Source: an uncultured bacterium (GTDB taxonomy: Bacteria; Actinomycetota; Coriobacteriia; Coriobacteriales; Coriobacteriaceae). From it: 10,688 nt of DNA. The translations under genes were made by a program, and so were the position numbers. Positions 8,001 to 10,688 of the stretch are shown here, piece after piece; position 1 is the first letter of the stretch; every line of letters starts with the position of its first letter. The notes under the pieces were generated by a model. The model did not search any database. It worked only from the letters and a program-made list of their open reading frames with translations, and was not told where the DNA came from. The stretch lies in contig CAJMRP010000066.1 in the NCBI GenBank assembly GCA_905215765.1, forward strand, positions 1 through 10,688, in the 5' to 3' direction.

Positions 8001-8862
8001 TGCCAATACACATGATGACGTCCTGCACGGGCGCATCCTCGCGGCGCAGGTAGTGGAAGTCGTTGGTGGCGATGACCTTGACGCCCACCTGCTTGGCGAT
8101 ATCGATGAGCGTGCGGTCCATCTGCTCGTCAGTCAGGCCGTTGTCGGTGGTGATGCCGTGTTCCTGGATCTCGATGTAGAAGTCGCCGGGCTCGAAGGTA
8201 TCACGGAAGGTCTCGGCCCACTTGATGGCGCCTTCCATGTCGCCGCGGTCGATGTATTTGGGGATGATGCCCGCGATACAGGCGCTCGTGCAGATCATGC
8301 CCTTGGCATGGCGGCGCAGGTTGTCGAGCGTCACGCGCGGCTTGTAGTAAAAGCCCTGCACGGCGGCCTCGGAGACCGTCTGCATCAGGTTGACGTAGCC
8401 TTCCTGGTCTTTGGCCAGGAGGATCATATGGTAGAGCTCGGGCTTGTGGTCGCGGGCAAGGGTCTCGTCCGGCGTAAAGTAGACCTCGCAGCCAAAGATG
8501 GGCTTGATGACCAGGGGCGGCTTGAGCTCGTCGATGTTGCCCTTCTCGTCCCACATGGCCATGTCTTTGACGTACTGGGCATGCTCACGCGGGTTTGCCT
8601 CGGGGTCGGGCTCCACCAGCTCGTCGCGGCGGTCCTTTTCCAAGAAGGCCTTGTCGTGGCTCCAGGTTTTGTACTCGGGCGTGTTGTGGTTGACGGCGTC
8701 GCAGGCCAGCGCCAGATCGGGCACGCCATACATGTAGCCGTGGTCGGTAATGGCCACGGCGGGCATGCCCAGCTCAACGGCACGGTTGACCATATCCTGG
8801 ATACGGGTTGCGCCGTCGAGCATGGAAAAGACAGTGTGGTTGTGCAGATGGACGAATGCCAT
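5059..8862 (-). CDS. dnaE: DNA polymerase III subunit alpha (DnaE, replicative polymerase)
   Basis: This 1267-aa protein is the catalytic subunit of the replicative C-family polymerase. The N-terminal PHP domain carries all nine expected metal ligands by position: H7 and H9 (HLHNH), D16, H41 (TDHG), E126 (FGCEVY), H145 (YHMILLA), C195, D268 and H270 (TNDFHYL). It may therefore be an active 3'-5' proofreading nuclease, as in mycobacterial DnaE1. The polymerase core shows GPGRGSAAG (426-434), the catalytic aspartates D467 and D469 (MPDIDMDF) and D629 (KMDFLGL), and FNKSHSAGYA (834-843). Further on come a helix-hairpin-helix (LAGIRGVGTGVAQAI, 912-926), a probable sliding-clamp motif QTSFF (1002-1006) and an OB fold (about 1090-1185). 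It is longer than the usual 1150-1200 aa because of an insertion of roughly 60 residues in PHP (about 57-118) and one of about 12 residues after KKK780-782. The ATG at 8862 fits the family N-terminus and has GGAG 8 nt upstream. Confidence 0.98.
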   Translation of the reverse strand: MAFVHLHNHTVFSMLDGATRIQDMVNRAVELGMPAVAITDHGYMYGVPDLALACDAVNHNTPEYKTWSHDKAFLEKDRRDELVEPDPEANPREHAQYVKDMAMWDEKGNIDELKPPLVIKPIFGCEVYFTPDETLARDHKPELYHMILLAKDQEGYVNLMQTVSEAAVQGFYYKPRVTLDNLRRHAKGMICTSACIAGIIPKYIDRGDMEGAIKWAETFRDTFEPGDFYIEIQEHGITTDNGLTDEQMDRTLIDIAKQVGVKVIATNDFHYLRREDAPVQDVIMCIGMNAKVDDPNRMRMTGSEFYMKTEEEMRAMFPYCPEACDNTLEIADKCYVELDWDSIILPRFPLLDPGETHESQFRRECEKGLRQHYGDDWATREIGGVNIKERFEYEYKVICDKGFAAYFLIVAEYVQWAKDNGIGVGPGRGSAAGAIVAYAMNITAFDPLENGLMFERFLSPQRTEMPDIDMDFDDERRLEVVEHVRQLYGPEKVTHVITYSTIKAKQAINDAARVLDYPVYMGQRLSKMVSSDPKVKLKQVLEKQPGKEDLFNPDFAEAYKKDDDARRIIDTALSIEGLTRGEGVHACAVLICRDPVNEHVPTKLDTKGGVEITQYEGHTVADMGLLKMDFLGLRTLTVISKAKANIKKNFGIDIKEEEIPFDDPEIFKLMGSGHTAGVFQVESAGMTATIKNMKPTEYKHVVALIALYRPGPLGAGMVSSYINRMNGKEPAVSYDDRLDDILGETYGTMVYQEQVMLISVEMCGFSKGESDSRIRKPVAKKKIKLLTSTVLHWEDGSDETTYDHWMNGAIKNNYTREVAQKIWDDVLEFASYAFNKSHSAGYAILVMQTAWLKAHYPHEYMAAVLTSYTGKTDKIVHYVSACRHDGIPVLSPDVNESGTEFTATKEGVRFGLAGIRGVGTGVAQAIIAEREAGGPFKTLHDFVERVDSSQANRRVIESLIKAGAFDSTGYPRRQMMHFVDKNNPENIIDAAVKRQKDRASGQTSFFDMFGDVEGSGFEVSVPDPDGQEWDRHLKLSQEKEVLGIYVSDHPLRPFEYALAKARDFSFSQIDTGYEVQNPTGGTINQEIPEGKALWWAGMVSSVSKRVTKNGDPMGIVQLEDMEGEATVVVFPKTYKEAEGYLYGEVDPETGAQLSDAFVRIKGKLERSDRGDQIIAQEIVPLELNEENNKPKVFEVMVPNSRFSQGNMARLATVLTANPGGDRVEIFIEQVDGRVLRAEVPAKVNARSIPLLAEAKAIVGNQGRVTVI

Positions 8863-8901
8863 GTGATGAGCTCCGATGCGGGTTCGTGTTCTGACTGAAC
8901 G

Positions 8902-8907
8902 ATTTTA
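8902..8907 (-). promoter_or_regulatory. Candidate -10 element for dnaE
   Basis: TAAAAT on the minus strand lies 39 nt before the dnaE ATG, in an otherwise G+C-rich spacer. It matches TATAAT at five of six positions. I do not see a convincing TTGACA-like element 16-18 nt upstream, so this is only a candidate. If real, transcription would start about 30 nt before the dnaE start codon. Confidence 0.3.
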
Positions 8908-8963
8908 CCCCACGGCACGGACAGCACCCGAACCTAGCCAAACCAACACGGCTCCTCTTGCAG

Positions 8964-9026
8964 TTGCGGTGAAATGCGGACTGTTTGGCGGCTTTTTTGG
9001 CCAAAACAGTCCGCATTCCACCGCAA
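8964..9026. repeat. Long near-perfect inverted repeat between addA and dnaE
   Basis: The left arm 8964-8986 (TTGCGGTGAAATGCGGACTG followed by TTT) pairs with 9004-9026 at 22 of 23 positions; the one mismatch is A8972 against C9018. After a bulged A, three more pairs (GGC 8987-8989 with GCC 9000-9002) lead to a small loop containing six T (plus strand) or six A (minus strand). It begins 12 nt after the addA stop codon and ends about 100 nt before dnaE. A T run is missing after the stem on the minus strand, so it is not a classical intrinsic terminator for addA. It may act as a transcript-end stabiliser or attenuator, or be a copy of a dispersed palindromic repeat. Confidence 0.85.
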
Positions 9027-9038
9027 GTTATCTGAGGG

Positions 9039-10688
9039 CTAGAGATTGTAGATGACTACTTGAGGTTCGGCGGGTTCGACGAAGATGGCTGGATTCGCCT
9101 GCTCCACGCGAACGAACTTGACCGTCACCGTCTCAAAGCCCGCCTTGTGCAACACGTCGGCGTAGACGCGCGCCTGCAGGGCGTGCTTCTCGAGCAGCTG
9201 GTCCGGCGTCTCATCCGGCGTGCCACCCGTCTTGTAATCGATGACCAGTGCGCGTGACGGATCGGCCGGGTCGGTCGCCAAAGCGTCGATGGCGCCTTCG
9301 GCATATGCACCGTAGCGGGCGATGTCCTCGTCCTCGCAGCCCAGCGAGAAGAACGGCACCTCGGCGCGAACGCACGGCCACGCGAACAGCTCGGCACGAA
9401 CCGACGACTTGAGCCAGCGCTCCAGAGCGACATCGAAGCGCTCGCGCTGTTCTGGCGTCAGGTGCCACAGGCGAGCCAGGGCGTCGGCACGCTCAGCGGG
9501 CAGCGCATCGGCACCCATCTCGATGAGCCACTGGCAGGCGGCGTGGAAGGCCGAGCCCAGCGCCATGGGATTGCCGGCGGGCTCGACAGCGGCCACGTCT
9601 GCGTCCGTCATCTCGGAACCATCCGACTCCGCATCATCGCCGGCCTCGTCCATGGGAACACGAGCCTCGGCGGCACGGTCTTCCGTCTCGGCATGGAGTG
9701 CCGCGGCGATTGACGAGTAGCTATACGAGTCACGCATCGGATACGGACAGATGCCCATGCGCATGTCCACTGCCTGGGGATACACAAGCTCGAACGAATC
9801 GGGCTTGGGGTCGACAGGACCGGGGACGATTGTACTGGCCAAATCGTCGGCAGCATCCGTATCGGCATCGCCACGAACAAGCCTGCCCTCGGCATCCAGC
9901 GAAGCGTTGGCCTCAAACGTCTGCTCGCCAAAGGTAAAGCCCGCGAGCGAAATGAGCTCGTAGTCGCCCAGCTGGGAGTTGTCGAACACCAAGCGGTCGG
10001 CATCGAGCTGCGGCATATCCAGAGCATCGGTCGGCAAAATACGGCGCAGCACATCGTAGGTCAGATCGGTCTCGACGTCGAAGGTCGGCGCCGCCACCTT
10101 GTCACGGCTCACGCCGGCATCCATCGCCAAGATCACCAGCTCGCGCGCACGCGTCATGGCAACGTAGAGCAAGCGAGCCCGCTCCTCGAGCGAAAGCTGC
10201 AGGTCGTCGTTGCGCAGGCGAGCAAATGCCTCGGCGGGAGAACCCGTCGCACAGACGTCCTCCATGAGCTCCGGCGGCAGCCACAGCGACGTGCCCTTGC
10301 CCTTAAACGCATGCTCAAACTGCTTTTTGACGTCATCGCCCTTCACAAAGGTCCCATCGGCAAGCTTAACGCCATCAAAACGAGCTGGCAGTGCCACGAC
10401 CTGCGCTCCGCCCTCGACACGCCCCATCTGAGCCGCACCGGACGGCTTGCGCACGCCAAAACACTCGGCAACCGCTACGACCGGATACTCCAGACCCTTG
10501 GACGCATGCACGGTCATGATGCGCACCGCGCCGTCGCCCTCCTCGTTGAGGGCACCCGGGGCCTCCTTGCCCGCCAAGAAGCGGTCGAAGGCCAGCGCGA
10601 TGGAACGCGGCGAGTTGCCGAACTCGGCCTCCTCCTCGGCCACGGCGTCGAGCGCCTTGAGCACGTTGGCGGCGATGGCCTTGCCCTC
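9039..10688 (-). CDS. addA: ATP-dependent helicase/nuclease subunit A (AddA), C-terminal part
   Basis: The last 549 residues of a UvrD-type superfamily 1A helicase fused to a PD-(D/E)XK nuclease are visible; the N-terminal ATPase lobe lies beyond the window edge. Helicase motif V (VRIMTVHASKGLEYP, about fragment residues 55-69) and motif VI (EERARLLYVAMTRAREL, about 168-184) are intact. The C-terminal nuclease has all its signature elements: ALGSAFH (H382), EGAIDAL (D468), VIDYKTG (D484, K486) and QARVY (Q505, Y509). This order matches AddA of the AddAB complex, which unwinds and degrades double-strand break ends up to Chi and loads RecA. An acidic linker (about 335-365) precedes the nuclease. 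The partner addB would be expected nearby, upstream of the window; it is not seen here. A RecB-like or other UvrD-nuclease fusion is a less likely alternative. The reading frame runs open from the window edge to the TAG at 9039. Confidence 0.85.
   Translation of the reverse strand, partial: EGKAIAANVLKALDAVAEEEAEFGNSPRSIALAFDRFLAGKEAPGALNEEGDGAVRIMTVHASKGLEYPVVAVAECFGVRKPSGAAQMGRVEGGAQVVALPARFDGVKLADGTFVKGDDVKKQFEHAFKGKGTSLWLPPELMEDVCATGSPAEAFARLRNDDLQLSLEERARLLYVAMTRARELVILAMDAGVSRDKVAAPTFDVETDLTYDVLRRILPTDALDMPQLDADRLVFDNSQLGDYELISLAGFTFGEQTFEANASLDAEGRLVRGDADTDAADDLASTIVPGPVDPKPDSFELVYPQAVDMRMGICPYPMRDSYSYSSIAAALHAETEDRAAEARVPMDEAGDDAESDGSEMTDADVAAVEPAGNPMALGSAFHAACQWLIEMGADALPAERADALARLWHLTPEQRERFDVALERWLKSSVRAELFAWPCVRAEVPFFSLGCEDEDIARYGAYAEGAIDALATDPADPSRALVIDYKTGGTPDETPDQLLEKHALQARVYADVLHKAGFETVTVKFVRVEQANPAIFVEPAEPQVVIYNL

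Noticed and set aside
5059..8862. Possible intein in the over-long DnaE
   Set aside because: The extra length is explained by two short charged insertions; no Cys/Ser start, HN end or homing-endonuclease motif is visible, and all polymerase motifs are contiguous.
6763..8898. A 711-codon open frame on the plus strand, antisense to dnaE
   Set aside because: It mirrors dnaE in the complementary frame. Its translation is low-complexity (rich in Val, Leu, Gly, His and Asp) with no recognisable domain, while the minus-strand frame is an unmistakable DnaE. Long antisense frames are expected in G+C-rich genes with strong codon bias.

Overview
The window is G+C-rich, densely coding and entirely on the minus strand. 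It reads as chromosomal DNA of an anaerobic, high-G+C Gram-positive bacterium. A Coriobacteriia member such as Collinsella is my best guess, from the style of the DnaE and the superoxide reductase; no rRNA or other marker here confirms it. I see no mobile element, tRNA, CRISPR array or phage gene.

Layout in the direction of transcription (right to left): (1) 10688-9039, the C-terminal half of an AddA-type helicase-nuclease (recombinational repair), cut by the window edge. (2) 9038-8863, an intergenic region with a long near-perfect inverted repeat just after the addA stop, followed by a probable dnaE leader. (3) 8862-5059, a complete dnaE (replicative DNA polymerase III alpha, 1267 aa) with an intact-looking PHP metal site and two apparent insertions. 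(4) 5030-1566, a 1154-aa SNF2-family helicase with a SWIM zinc finger, only 28 nt after dnaE and probably co-transcribed with it. (5) 1400-1038, a 120-aa superoxide reductase that has lost the rubredoxin-like iron centre. (6) 920-1, the N-terminal 306 residues of a glutamine-dependent NAD+ synthetase-like protein, cut by the window edge.

Three of the genes form a DNA replication and repair block (addA, dnaE, SNF2 helicase). They are followed by an oxygen-tolerance gene and an NAD-synthetase-like gene. The most unusual item is the last one. Its reading frame is open and aligns with NadE almost without gaps, yet the three glutaminase catalytic residues and the SGGxDS ATP-binding loop are all replaced, so it looks like a maintained pseudoenzyme. 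The other items worth a second look are the 23-position inverted repeat between addA and dnaE and the lineage-type insertions in DnaE. I found no clear new multi-gene system such as a defence island or biosynthetic cluster.
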